A stretch of 64,000 nt of DNA from assembly GCA_033032175.1 (NCBI GenBank), contig CM065322.1, forward strand, positions 3,658,001 to 3,722,000, given 5' to 3'. This DNA is from Saturnia japonica (taxonomy: Eukaryota > Arthropoda > Insecta > Lepidoptera > Saturniidae). Numbering within the stretch: the first letter of the stretch is position 1; the number at the start of each line of letters is the position of its first letter. The position numbers and the translations under genes were made by a program. Shown piece after piece: positions 11,601 through 21,635 of this stretch. The notes beneath the pieces were generated by a model, which did no database searches, was not told the origin of the DNA, and was given only the letters and a program-made list of their open reading frames with translations.

Positions 11601-13420
11601 GGAGCGCTGTCAGGGTCGGAGAGGAGCCAAAGCAAGCCTTGGAGATTGCTGTTACGAACTTTAATTTTACCATATTATATATGATATGTGCGGTAACTTA
11701 TTTTTTTAAATCCTGGTGTAAGTTTTAATTATGTAAAATTATTATTAGTCAATTGATTTTAAATATCTAAAATTATGTAAAATGCTTTTCAGGTATATGT
11801 TTATATAAATTAACTTATTTTTATTTCATATTTCTTTTAAGTATATTACTTTTTTCCAAATTCTATCTATTTAATTGTCTGCGCGACACTGTCCTTCATG
11901 GCCCGTTCCTTTTCCACACTGTATAACAATATATGTACTAAAAAAAAGCAGAAAATTTTGTTGGTTTGTTTAGGCACGCTAATCTCTGGAACTACCAGTC
12001 GGATTAAAATAAATATTTTTGTATATGATAGCCAGATTTATGAGAAAGCTATCTAGAATAATTTAAATTTTATTTATTAAAGAAGTCAGAAGAGAAATCG
12101 CTCCTGAACTGCTTCATCCGCGTGTGCTGGCGTAACGGTTAGTGATACTTAAATATAATGTTACACGAAAATATTGGACCTTAATATATATAATAAAAAA
12201 TTCGCGATACTATATATCCATCTTTTATATATAAGCTACAGTAAGGGTTTTTGTGAAAAAAAGATAGAAAATAAAAAAGTGATTTATGAAAATTATTATT
12301 AGCCATGGCATATTACACCTTATGAGCGAAAATTGCTTCATCATCAATACAATTGTATGAAGATAAATTTTGCCCTGTAAAACATGTTATTTGGACGCTT
12401 GTTTTAGGAGATGATGGAAAATTAAAATAATTTAATGACTCGGCATGGATCTATAACTATAGTAGCGAACACGAACGAGCCATGTGACTCATAGCCCGAG
12501 CCACACGACGAGATTCGAAAAAAAATTATTTTATGCTATGACTCTAAAAGGCGGAGCAATAACCATGAGGGTCAAGCAATCTGGAAAGCTGTAGGCAAGT
12601 ACGGGAAGTGAGAATAATAATAGGCTACACGGGTGCGTTGAGGCGACGCGGTGGAAAGTTTGTCGGATAAAATTAACAAGGAAACCGTGGGGCAAAGATA
12701 ATTAGAAATAATAAGAAAAGTATTAAATCAACACATACCAGTGATATTGTATAACACTGCAGAAAATCTACTCACCGGTATCTTTAAATATACTTCAATT
12801 GATTTAAAATATTCCAGGATTGTTTTATACATAACTAGGTATGTTTGTGCATCATCCAAAGCGCGGATGACACCCAGAGTTCTTAGTTTCGACTCCAACA
12901 TCTTCCGCAACATCCATGCGTGATTCCACAACAATTCTAAACTCATTATCTGAATTGTATTTTTCAAATAATGTAATGTAAGGAGCAAATCCCACATAAC
13001 CAAGGCAAAGATATTCATTGTCTCACCCATAAAAGCAATAATTAAATTTTGAAAAAATATGTAACTAAATGTTATTATAACAAAAGAAGTGGTTGTTGGT
13101 ATATTTCGAAGATTATGCTGAGGCGTAATGTTTAAATGACTCAGACGCTCTAAATAAAGGAAGAAGTATCTATCAGCAGTGATTAAAGATATAAGACTGC
13201 TGGCACAATAACTAATTAAAGAGACACCAAAAACTATATTTTGACTTATATTCCCAGTCACAATGAAGGAAAAGATGAAAATAGAAATAGAAATATTGAT
13301 GAATAGGCAATAAGATTTTACTATAAACTCAAAAAACTTGTTCTGCGAAATTTTGTTGTACAAGCCGAGAAAAAGCCTTATGTTCATAACTTGCTTTATG
13401 GATAAATATTTGAACGGCAT
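5429..13420 (-). CDS. Gr-A: insect gustatory receptor, four exons
   Basis: Seven-transmembrane chemosensory channel subunit expected in gustatory neuron membranes; ligand unknown. Four minus-strand exons (12776-13420, 8959-9036, 6184-6319, 5429-5601) join at GT-AG borders with matching phases (0, 0, 1) into one open frame of 343 codons, slightly short for the family's usual 350-450. The start is the ATG of exon 1. Long hydrophobic stretches alternate with polar loops. The last exon ends TTYALAVIQFTHILE, which contains the diagnostic TYxxxxxQF motif of insect Grs. No stop or frameshift interrupts it, so it looks functional. Intron 1 (about 3.7 kb) holds a mariner remnant and intron 2 (about 2.6 kb) a Helitron. 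The ligand group cannot be decided from sequence alone. Confidence 0.9.
6184..6319 (-). CDS. Gr-A exon 3 (136 nt)
   Basis: Starts after taatttacag in phase 0 and ends AAAG with a GTTTTT donor in phase 1. It encodes a hydrophobic segment, then PLVLAELVGDEVDNMKLLLT and NQLIYCK. The A-E-x(5)EV-x(n)QL-x-C pattern aligns with exon 3 of Gr-C and Gr-D. The donor (GTTTTT) is a weak one. Confidence 0.88.
6724..8489 (-). mobile_element. Helitron family 1, copy 1 (non-autonomous, within Gr-A intron 2)
   Basis: On the minus strand the element starts TCCATACTAATATTATAAAT (8489), ends with a short GC hairpin (GCGG-GCACA-CCGC) and CTAG at 6724, and sits between A and T. These are Helitron traits: 5' TC, 3' CTRR with subterminal hairpin, A/T insertion, no target duplication. 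The 1.77 kb encodes no Rep-helicase, so it is non-autonomous. Internally it has about four degenerate ~110 bp units with a TTCATCAAAATCGGT core (6830-7370), a GC-richer patch (7420-7505, GGCCGGCAACGCATCTGCGA), and an exon-like block (7820-8095) shared with copy 2 at 48155. Confidence 0.75.
8590..8870 (+). repeat. Helitron family 1 5'-end fragment
   Basis: Near 8600-8720 the plus strand reads attataaatactaaagtaac followed by a degenerate ctgctgaaccaattttaatg and a gattggat block, a diverged version of the 5' region of the Helitron at 6724-8489, in opposite orientation and without its 3' end. Confidence 0.5.
8959..9036 (-). CDS. Gr-A exon 2 (78 nt)
   Basis: Twenty-six codons between a ttacag acceptor and a gtaagt donor, phase 0 at both ends. 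It reads LLFLIDFVIAICAHIYYIIA plus flanks, a single transmembrane segment. A small transmembrane exon before the C-terminal exons is usual in Lepidoptera Gr genes. Confidence 0.85.
9111..9893 (-). mobile_element. mariner-like element remnant in Gr-A intron 1
   Basis: Minus-strand reading gives LLLQDTARPHTSRHTVAK and HPPYFLDLASTNYHYF, the mariner catalytic core and PPYSPDLAPxDYHLF-type C-terminal motif. Candidate terminal inverted repeats are AGGTCCTTACATATA at 9111 and its inverse (tatatgggacct) ending at 9893. At about 0.78 kb it is shorter than the usual 1.3 kb, lacks the N-terminal DNA-binding region and is broken by frameshifts, so it cannot transpose itself. A relative lies at 36502. Confidence 0.78.
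9894..12775. other. Gr-A intron 1, proximal part
   Basis: Intronic. 10828-11151 is a GC-richer repeat-like block open on both strands (107 and 62 codons) without known motif. Another GC-richer patch is 11525-11665. At 12060-12310 a degenerate stretch with cgcgatactatatatcc resembles the body of the Helitron-like sequence near 14350. I see no exon here. Confidence 0.4.
12776..13420 (-). CDS. Gr-A exon 1
   Basis: 215 codons from ATG to a GTGAGT donor directly after a CCG codon. It encodes the cytoplasmic N-terminus and about four to five hydrophobic segments, e.g. YCLFINISISIFIFSFIVTG and TTTSFVIITFSYIFFQNLII. The open frame continues 15 codons past the donor, but the donor and the phase-0 exon 2 support the splice. 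Confidence 0.88.
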
Positions 13421-13938
13421 ATTTAAGCACTAGAGTGAAATAACAATTGATTTATTTGATATTAAGATATTGTAGCTGCCGACCGACGTACCGTCTTGTT
13501 TAACGTCTAAAGAGATTGTGGTTGCAACAGCTACGCGGTATGAAAACACAACAATATTGTTCCTTCGTTAGACGTACGTGGCTTTGTAGCATTGGCTGTA
13601 ATAGAAAATCAATATTGAGATTAATATAAATAGACAACATTACCTTGTAGCGTTCATACTTTTTCAAACATGAACTTTTTTATTGAGTTTGACGAAATAT
13701 TTTTAAGATAAAAAATATGTAATGTCATTAGAAAGAAAAACTCTTGTCAGAGACTTGTATGTTAATAATTTCGGTTTTTTAATATACATGTAAAACAGAT
13801 TTGCAATTTTGATATGGTTATAATAAAATATATTTAAAAAAATATTATTATAAAAAAATACATTTATAATAAAAATGAATACAGTGACATTACAAGGATA
13901 GATCATACAGCAATAGAAACTTATTTATATATTTACAA
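13421..13938. other. upstream region of Gr-A
   Basis: Lies 5' of the Gr-A start codon on the minus strand and should hold its promoter, but I cannot single out a TATA box or initiator. A GC-richer patch (13480-13570) precedes AT-rich sequence. Confidence 0.35.
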
Positions 13939-14758
13939 GCGGCACCCCGCGGCTCCGCATGAGATTTTTACGCATCAATTATTTTTATCGCGTAATTTAA
14001 TTTTACTCATATTTGTAATGGTTCGAATAAGTGTATGGAGGGAAAACGAGATATACATACCTGGTTTATAGATGACGTTTAATTACGAAAAATCAACAAA
14101 ATATCTTTGAAACCCATAAAGTGGAATGGAAAAATTATTTTAGTGTTGGATAGCCCATTTATCGAGGAAGGCTATAGGCTATATAATATCACGCTGCGAC
14201 TAATAGGAGCGGAGCATCAATGAAAAATGTTGCAAAAACGGGGAAAGTTTATTGCTTTTGAAAGTTTCCATTGCGTGCACTATGTAAATGGTCAAAGTTA
14301 CGCAACAATGATGTATGACGGAATTGTTTCTCGTGAAAAGTTATAAAAAAATCCGCGATAGCATATGTCTTTCTTTTAAGGTTTACGCAATATAACCTTT
14401 TTATGGTAAAAAATTTGTTCTAAAATAATGCCGTATTCACGAAGGTGTTTTTATAAACATGGTGTTAATCCTTATCGAAATAAATACGTTATTCATCACA
14501 AGTATTTCATTTTGGATAAAATTGTCCTTTACATCATGTGATTTTAATGAATATCTTAGGAGATATTACAGTTATAAGATAACTCCGCAGCAAAATAATA
14601 ATTAATACCGTGCGTGCATTTTAGCGGAATTATGTGGCAGGCGGGCGGCACCTAAATATTGTATTGAAGGTGCCTACGACAATTGTTATTTGTCTCTGCC
14701 TACGTCCCACTCTCTCTCTCTCTTATGTGACGCAGACGAAGTTGCGCGGGTCAGCTAG
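13939..14758. repeat. back-to-back Helitron 3' ends
   Basis: At the left edge the minus strand ends GGAGCCGCGGGGTGCCGCTTG, matching the Helitron 3' hairpin with a mutated CTRR. At the right edge the plus strand ends gcgcgggtcagctag (14758) followed by T. Two Helitron-derived pieces therefore meet here; the body at 14210-14400 (gcatcaatgaaaaatgttgc, aaaacggggaaagtt) belongs to the plus-strand one. The junction and 5' ends are not resolvable by eye. Confidence 0.5.
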
Positions 14759-15129
14759 TAAATGTAATAAATGTAAAAACATATAATCCCAAATAAAGCA
14801 GTTTCGAGTATATGGAATGGTGGTGGCCTTAATGTCGATGTACTGGGTAAAGATATGGCTGGCTAGGGAAATCTTTATTCTTAAGGTTAATAGGCGTTTC
14901 CTGTTAACCATGACATGTGCAATCCACAATGAAATTATGTGAGGAAATCTGATTCAAATAACGCATAGTTTATTTTTAATCGAACACAATACCGTGAATC
15001 TCATTCACTATCTTGTAATATTGTTATTTATTTTGTCATTATATTCGATTTTCGATCATTGTATATATAGTAACGTATACCTACGCGAAAAGTGCAGACG
15101 AACGTCCTCTATCGGTTTAATTAAATAAA

Positions 15130-15535
15130 CGTTCATTAATTATTTTTGATAATTCTTATAGGAATGACCACATACTTCCTGTACACAAAATTTCAAGAAA
15201 TTCAGTTGATTTTTATTTTAATTTTTTTTTAATTTTACTATATCTAAAAGCATTATTGTTAATACTCGGTACCCATAAATCACTGCATAACTTATACATT
15301 CCACGTTGTATAAAATTTAATCCTAATCGATGGAAATATATTTTTCTTAAGTTATTATTTGCTACGATTTCTAAAATTATTATTAAAAATTATTATACGA
15401 GTAGCTAACTATTTAGGCAAAGACATACATAAGTGTCCCATTAAATTTCTTAAATAAAAATCGGCCAAGCCGTTTTCGAGTTAAATCCGAACACACAAAT
15501 AGACAGACAGACTAAAAAAATTAGACTATTGTTTT
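15130..15535 (-). repeat. Helitron family 1 internal fragment
   Basis: Shares with 6830-7400 and 48230-48690 the repeating sequence of an attcttatag block, a ccgtgtacaaaatttca block and the ending aagccgttttcgagttaaat plus acagacagac. Ends are missing, so it is a decayed internal piece. Confidence 0.55.
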
Positions 15536-15839
15536 TCGTATAGGATGTCTATCAGAAAATATGAAAAAATACAGGTACAGACAAAACCTAATATTTATTT
15601 ATATAGATACAAAATTATCACGTCATGCTTATAGAGTATGTCACCCGAAACAGGAGTGGCACTACGGATAGATGTATGAAAGAAAACGATACTTTTGATC
15701 ATATTTCAAAATCACAAAAACGCACTTACAAGGTCTACCGACAAGGTCATTGGATATTGTTAGTTTCATAACTTAATTTTAGGCATTTTCAATTTTCTTG
15801 GTAAGTACTCATAGAAGTTAAAAAGAATTATAAAATAAC

Positions 15840-16345
15840 TTTTTTTTTTTTGTTCTATATAAGGCGTTTAGTCGGAGACTTTCCTGATATTAAGTAACGA
15901 TGTGCATCAAGATAGTAACGCTGTTGATGTGCGGTAGAAAAATAATATGTGGGAGTGATGCTCTCGCAGTCGGACCTGCACATGCTCTAACAAACCCTTA
16001 GGCGCCACCTCCACGTTCGAGTTTATCGCGACGATATTATCGTCCTGCCACTTCGTTTTTTTTTTTCTATCTGCCTATACTGTTAGGCAGCCTGAAGCCT
16101 CTCCACAAGGAGATACTATCGCGGCGATGCGACGCGCTCTTGCCCCACTAACCCTTTTCACACTTCTGATTTCACTCTTGCCTGTCACCAAATTAAGCTC
16201 TTTTTTATAACAAAACAACTTGTTGTGGATACGCCGCGATTCGTGACGTTATGCTGAAGTAAGGACAATCGTCTCGTGGTCACTTGACTATATCAAGACG
16301 GACTCGTAGCGATACGCTCGCTTGTGGAGGTGACGCCTTACAGAA
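15840..16345. repeat. GC-rich island with inverted repeat, possible MITE
   Basis: A roughly 500 bp GC-rich island in AT-rich DNA. TTAGGCGCCACCTCCAC (about 15998-16014) and GTGGAGGTGACGCCTTA (16324-16340) form an imperfect 16-17 bp inverted repeat enclosing about 310 bp. No open frame of note. A foldback DNA transposon is one explanation; I could not identify a target duplication. Confidence 0.4.
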
Positions 16346-16577
16346 ATACATGGTGTCTAAAGTAATACCTAGTGATTTAAAAAATAGTAACTAAGTTGCT
16401 AAGTGACGTCTATCAAAATTAAAAATTACTAAAAATAAAAATAAGTATCAATTTATAGACATGGAAATCTTTGGTCAAATACAAATTACTTCAGTGAAAA
16501 TAATTTGTGTATTAAACAAACGAGACATCCAGACGAACACATATTAATGTGAAATTAGTCAAATTTAAATCCTTCTA

Positions 16578-16868
16578 TTGGGTTGTAGTCTCCATAAATT
16601 CATTTCGAATTGCAACAGTAATTCCACCAGACAAGAACCTACGAGGTATTATAACTTATTAGTATTAGTAGAGTGTATTTTGATAATATTTTTTACCTTA
16701 TTTATATGCAACGAAAAATTATCAGAGAAACTCGCAAACTATTTGATGGATTTTGAAGTATACTCGTTTGAGATACCACAAATTACAAAGAATGTACATA
16801 CTATGATTTCTCTGATAATTTACAACTTTGTCGTATTACATCAATACTCTTTGTCTGATAATAGGTAA
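16578..16868 (+). pseudogene. membrane-segment ORF, possible Gr exon 1 remnant
   Basis: A 96-codon open frame without in-frame ATG (it starts TTG after an upstream stop). It has one clear hydrophobic segment, YYNLLVLVECILIIFFTLFI, a polar loop and a second shorter hydrophobic stretch, and ends in AATAGGTAAAC, which could be a donor. The layout resembles the first third of insect Gr exon 1, but I find no diagnostic motif. It may equally be chance. Confidence 0.22.
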
Positions 16869-17886
16869 ACAATATCGTTTAATTTACACTTTGTTCGAAA
16901 TAGCAAAAAAATAAATGTTCCATAAAACTCGCTAATGCTTACTTTAACTAATTTTGACTTCAGAAAAACATAAATCCGATATAAGAAGAACCTGATGGTA
17001 TTGAATTATGATTAAAAAAGAATCTTAGAACTAATATTGAGATCATAGCGTTATGTGTTTAAATAATTATATACGCAGAGACTAGGTGTTATAATATGAC
17101 ACGGAGGTGTATTGATAAATGGCTCCAGTGTCCGCTGTCAATATCGGCCAATGCTAATATATATGGCTTCTGTTATGATTTATGATCATGGCTTCATTAA
17201 TCCCTAGCTGATTCTGTAACTAGCATAGTGAATGTTTCGTTATTTACAATGCAAGGTATTGTTTTAGATGCAAATATCTGCTTTATTCTAGAAGACCGTT
17301 AAACCAAAAAAGAAGTTACGGAGAAAAAGCACAAAAACGCGGGAATCGTTGCCTCTAAAACACTATATTAATCAGATTCATAACACATTATTGAAACTTA
17401 TTTCCATCCATCATAAAGTCATAATTATTTTGAAAACTATTTTGAATTATAAAAAAAAACATTATTTTATTTTATAAGCAAGCATTTTAGCTACTTTTGA
17501 CTCTAATTACTTTACTAAAAGGTCATTAACCATTCCTTAGCGGCTTTTCAGCGAAGTAATTTCTGTAACGTTATAAGTATATTAATCTTCGTTAAACTTA
17601 TTCTGAAATGCTTAATAACATAGTCGCTAAGACGCATAAATCTTCTTTATAGCCAAAAAATTCGCTAAGATAAAAATGTCGATACCTTTCCTAATAAGCA
17701 GCTATAGCTGCGTTGAGACTCTTAAGCGAAGTGTTGTCAATGGAATAAGAAACTTAAGCTAACTTAAATAAAAGGTGGCAACGCTTACTTTGCTTTTGAA
17801 GTACTCCTTTAAAGCTAAGCAATAATTGGAAAAAAGGTGAGGAGTTAAAGAAATCTGTAGTATAAAATGAAAAGTATACTCTAAAA
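16869..17886. other. AT-rich intergenic sequence
   Basis: No gene supported. 17500-17830 has several inverted cgctaag/cttagcg-type motifs (ccttagcggc, gtcgctaaga, ttcgctaaga, cttaagcgaag) suggesting an old foldback repeat. Confidence 0.35.
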
Positions 17887-18331
17887 TCTATTATATATAT
17901 ACAATTAACAAAATTGAAGTGTCTGTTTGTAATGTCAAAATAACAGGTTTTACTAAATGCATATGAAATTATGTGATTAACAAAACATCAATTTTAATAT
18001 TTTTGTCTGTTTGTTTGTTCTGGGTAATCTCCAAAACGGTTGGACCGATTTTGACGGGACTTTCACTGGGATAAATAAAAAAAACTGGTCATTGTGAATC
18101 AATTCGGGCGCTTAAATAGCTTACGCTGAGTAAACTATAAGAGATAAAGCAAATTAATGTACTAAAAATAGTAAACATTAAAAAGACTTACAAAAAAGTC
18201 TGGGAGAGTGAACGGTCTTTTAAGAAACACCCACAATAAGCATTTTTGTCTTTAAAATAGCCGGGAGCGGGGAAGCAAGATTCGCGCGGGCATTCTATAG
18301 TCCACGTAAGCGAAGCTACGGGCACAGCTAG
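17887..18331 (+). mobile_element. Helitron family 2, copy 1
   Basis: 445 bp from A|TCTATTATATATATACAATT to gggcacagCTAG|T, with the TC 5' end, CTRR 3' end, A/T flanks and a short AGCT...AGCT stem before the end. Internally it carries ggttggaccgattttgacgg. Copies at 56348-56860 (same strand) and 61354-61875 (opposite) share both ends. Non-coding. Confidence 0.72.
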
Positions 18332-18969
18332 TCTCAAATAAAAATAAAATGTTCTTTCGCAAAAAAAGACTAATCACTGAGGAGTCGTGGGTGCCCGGTT
18401 AGTCTATAATAGTAAATCTGTAATTCTGTCTGTACATGTGTTTTTTTTCCACGTTTCCCTATAGACATACTAAATAAAGAACACTGATGAAGAGTACTAT
18501 CTTAATTTTTTTTGTCCGTCTAATTGTATGTCCAGGCACAACACAAAAACGGTTTGACCGATAGTTATTAAACTTTGGACACGGGAAGCTTATGTCATTG
18601 GACAATTGACAAGCTATAAGAATTTTCGATAGTACTTTAGTGTGCGGGTTATCAAGTGACCAGACGATAGCTCTGGTCTATACTACGGACTATTGATTCC
18701 GTTGTTTCCGCACTTAGAAAACTATTACTGGATTGCCGAGTAAAAATACGTCGATGATTATAAATTCAACTTTTATTGATCACTATTTACAATATTCACT
18801 TGTTACTATCTACTTGCTGACAATGTCTTTATCACTATTTATTTTCTTGCTGACTTCTTGAGAACGGATGCACTTGTCGCTATGTTGTTTCTTGCCGACT
18901 TCTTGAGAATGACTACACTTGTCGCTATGTTGTTTCTTGCCGACTTCTTGAGAATGACTGAATTGGTAC

Positions 18970-19372
18970 TTTTTTTTTTTTTTTTTTTTTAGAACTGACT
19001 ACACTGTTAGCCTTAGGGGCCCTATCGTCAAACAGAGCCGCTGCGGCTTTTACAGCTTCACCGGACATGGGGGCGAGCGCTTAGGGCACTCAGCCGCGAA
19101 AGTTTGTGACGACCCGCACGAGGGTGCCAGAGTGGCCGAACCTCGGCTCGGGCGGTCGTCGCGAATGCGAAAAAGTCGCGATCTAGCTAATTCCCTAATC
19201 TTATGAGAATTCGAGCTAACTAATATATACTCGTATGCACGTTCCCCTCCTCCTGGGAGGAAGGAGTGGACCATGCGTATGTGTATTTGTTAATCGGAAT
19301 GGTTTTTCTACACTAACTAGCGCAAAAAAAGAAAAAAAAAAAGGTCCCTTACAGAACCTATGTACCTGTGTG
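18970..19372 (-). mobile_element. Jockey copy A, 5'-truncated (3' UTR only)
   Basis: Starts with a 21-nt T run (the poly(A) tail seen from the plus strand) and carries only the element's 3' untranslated region; it breaks off inside the tgtacctgtgtg block. Flanked by CTGAATTGGTAC on both sides. Diagnostic differences (ccctatcgtcaaacagagcc, gcgcttagggc) place it with copy D, not copies B and C. Confidence 0.85.
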
Positions 19373-19385
19373 CTGAATTGGTACC

Positions 19386-21061
19386 TTTTTTTTTTTTTTT
19401 TTTTTTGAACTGACTACACTGTTAGCCTTAGGGGCCCTAAAGCCGCTGCGGCTTTTACAGCTTCACCGGACTCGGGGGCGAGCGCAGAGGGCACTCAGCC
19501 GCGAAAGTTTTGTGGACGACTCGCACGAGGGTGCCAAAGTGGCCGGACCTCGGCTCGGGCGGTCGTCGCGTTCGCAAATAGGTCGCGATCTATTCGAATC
19601 CCTACACCTACGATTCGAGCTAACTAAATATACACATAGGCACGTTCCCTTCCTCCTGGGAGGAAGGAAGGAACCGTGCGTATGTGTATTCAGTAATCGG
19701 AATGTTTCTACACTAACTAGCGCTAACTAACTAGCGTAAAAAAAGAAAAAAAAAGGTCCCTCACAGAACCTATGTACCTGTGTGGTGTGCACGTGTGTAT
19801 GTTCATACGTGTGTAGTGTTGTATGTAGGTAGCTAAGTGATGCACGTACAGTGTCACTTGTATCGCGCGGGCGGTTGCCTGACCCAAGGGTTTCACACCG
19901 AGGAACGGACCTAGGCTTGGGTTACCGCTAGAGAGGGTGGACGTGACGGGTGTGCGGGAGCGAAGTTGACCGCCCGCCCTCTGCGGAGAGAGCGGTGGTT
20001 ACGCGGGCGTGGGCGCTGGCACGCTCTGTTTGGAGAGACGGATGTGTAATATTTATTCGAATTTTCGATGTGATCGTCGGGATCAATAAAAATATTGCGC
20101 GGCCGGCGTTTGCACCGGATGTCCGTGGGTGCCGGAACATAAGTGGCGGCTGTTTTTATTAACGGATTCGCGTGGTTCGACGCGGTGTCGAAATACGAAC
20201 GGGAGAGCTGTTTAACGTAGGCATGTATCGAAGGAAGCTCCATATCTCTATGGAGATCTACGCTTCGAACATACCACGGGGCCCCGGTGAGACGATAGAG
20301 GAACCTATTCTGTATCGATTGTAACCGTTTGAAACTCGACTCGGACATATGTGCGAACACGGCGCAACTGTATGTCAAAATTGGTCGAATACACGTCTTG
20401 TAGAGCGTGAGCTTATGTCGCGTGGACATTTTACTCACCGAACACAACAGAGGATGCAACCGGCCCAGGACCCACGCGGCCCTGTTCCTAACCTTACGGA
20501 TGTGGGGTCTAAAAGAGAGCCTACTATCTAGGGTTACCCTAGATATTTGGTCTCTCTTACATACGGAATCGGATTATCGTAGAGCTTAACAGGTTTAAGC
20601 TTCCACGGTATCTGTGACGAATCCGCATCGAAGAGCATCGCGGCGCTCTTCGAGGGATTAACGGCTATACGCCACTCGTTAAACCACTTCCCGAGAGTGG
20701 TCACGGAGCGTTGGACTTTGTGTCTGAGGTGGGATCTATTCCTATCTGAGGCATATAAGACTGTATCGTCAGCGTATAGCCCTACCTCGACCTCCGGGAG
20801 TCGAGGTAGGTCACTGACGTACAGGTTAAATAGGCTAGGAGCCAGGATCGAACCTTGGGGAACGCCTGAGCGTATTGGACGGGGCGTGGACAATTCACCT
20901 TCCACTCTATAGCGAAAGGTGCGATCTGTTAGATAGTCGCGAATTATTTTAATTAGCCTATCGGGGACTTCAAAGTGATACAACTTGTAGATCAATCCCT
21001 CGTGCCAGACCTTATCGAAGGCCTTGGCAACGTCGAAAAAGACCGCAAGTGTACGGCGGGG
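19386..21061 (-). mobile_element. Jockey copy B, 5'-truncated, contains broken RT C-terminal half
   Basis: 1.68 kb; T run 19386-19406, then 3' UTR, then the C-terminal half of ORF2. Open pieces 20534-20995 (SGVPQGSILAPSLFNLYVSD and GLYADDTVLYAS, the RT catalytic block) and 19911-20459 (LTLYKTCIRPILTYSCAVFA, the post-RT thumb region) are separated by a frameshift between 20459 and 20534. Truncation falls just upstream of the AFDKVWHEGL-type block. Flanked by GAATTGGTACC on both sides. Subfamily markers agree with copy C. Confidence 0.88.
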
Positions 21062-21405
21062 GAATTGGTACCGCGGAGCGCGGCCTTTTATGGCGCTCGA
21101 CGGGGCGGCTAAGCGGGTCTTGTTGGAGGGGCGACAGTGCGGCGTGAGTACGAAGTCCTCTCCATGGCAAAATGTGTTTCTTATTATCTATATCTCTATT
21201 GGTTATACAAAACTATATTCGTGTGTTGAAACTAAAAGGTTTTCTAATAATTTAACAATAACTTAAAAACAATACATATAAAGGCTATAAATATGATATA
21301 AACTAAACATATAGTGCATCTCGCTCGCACTTGTGACGCGATCTTGCTCTTGTGGTAGGCCACGCCTACTGCAGTGTTTGCGCTGTTTTCCTACTATCCT
21401 GCACA

Positions 21406-21635
21406 TTTCTCCCGCCGTACGTCGTCCGTTCACGGCGACGTAACTTCCAGCGGTGCAGGATTCTTGGCTTCTATTAAGATGATCTTTTTTGTGGGACGTC
21501 GCAGGATACCATTCTTGGTCGCGACGTCCACTGTCCTTACTGTTCCATCGGGTCCGGGGTATGTGGCGCAGATGCGTCCTCGATGTTATCTGGCCAGTTT
21601 TCCGGTTCCTTCCAGAGGAAATCAGGGCCCCGGAA
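21406..21635 (-). pseudogene. BEL polyprotein C-terminal end (DUF5641 remnant)
   Basis: Minus-strand frame gives CATYPGPDGTVRTVDVATKN and RPTKKIILIEA, the end of the DUF5641 region that closes BEL/Pao polyproteins. It directly follows FLWKEPENWP, which belongs shortly after RNase H, so the whole integrase section between the two has been deleted. Confidence 0.75.

Larger units (their letters stand above)
18641..21405 (-). repeat. BEL 3' LTR, split by two Jockey insertions
   Basis: The R/U5 part is 18641-18969 and the U3 part 21062-21405; 18970-21061 is inserted Jockey DNA. Rejoined length is about 660 bp. It contains two tandem ~45 bp units (cacttgtcgctatgttgttt core, 18870-18958). On the minus strand a CATAAAAGG TATA box (21084-21092) would lie about 30 bp before an arthropod initiator-like TCAGT (18957-18961) in the uninterrupted LTR. 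Confidence 0.85.

Noticed and set aside
18641..21405. Jockey insertions inherited by copying of one LTR during BEL replication
   Set aside because: The inserts in the two LTRs differ in subfamily order, truncation and tails, so a single pre-integration insertion does not explain them.
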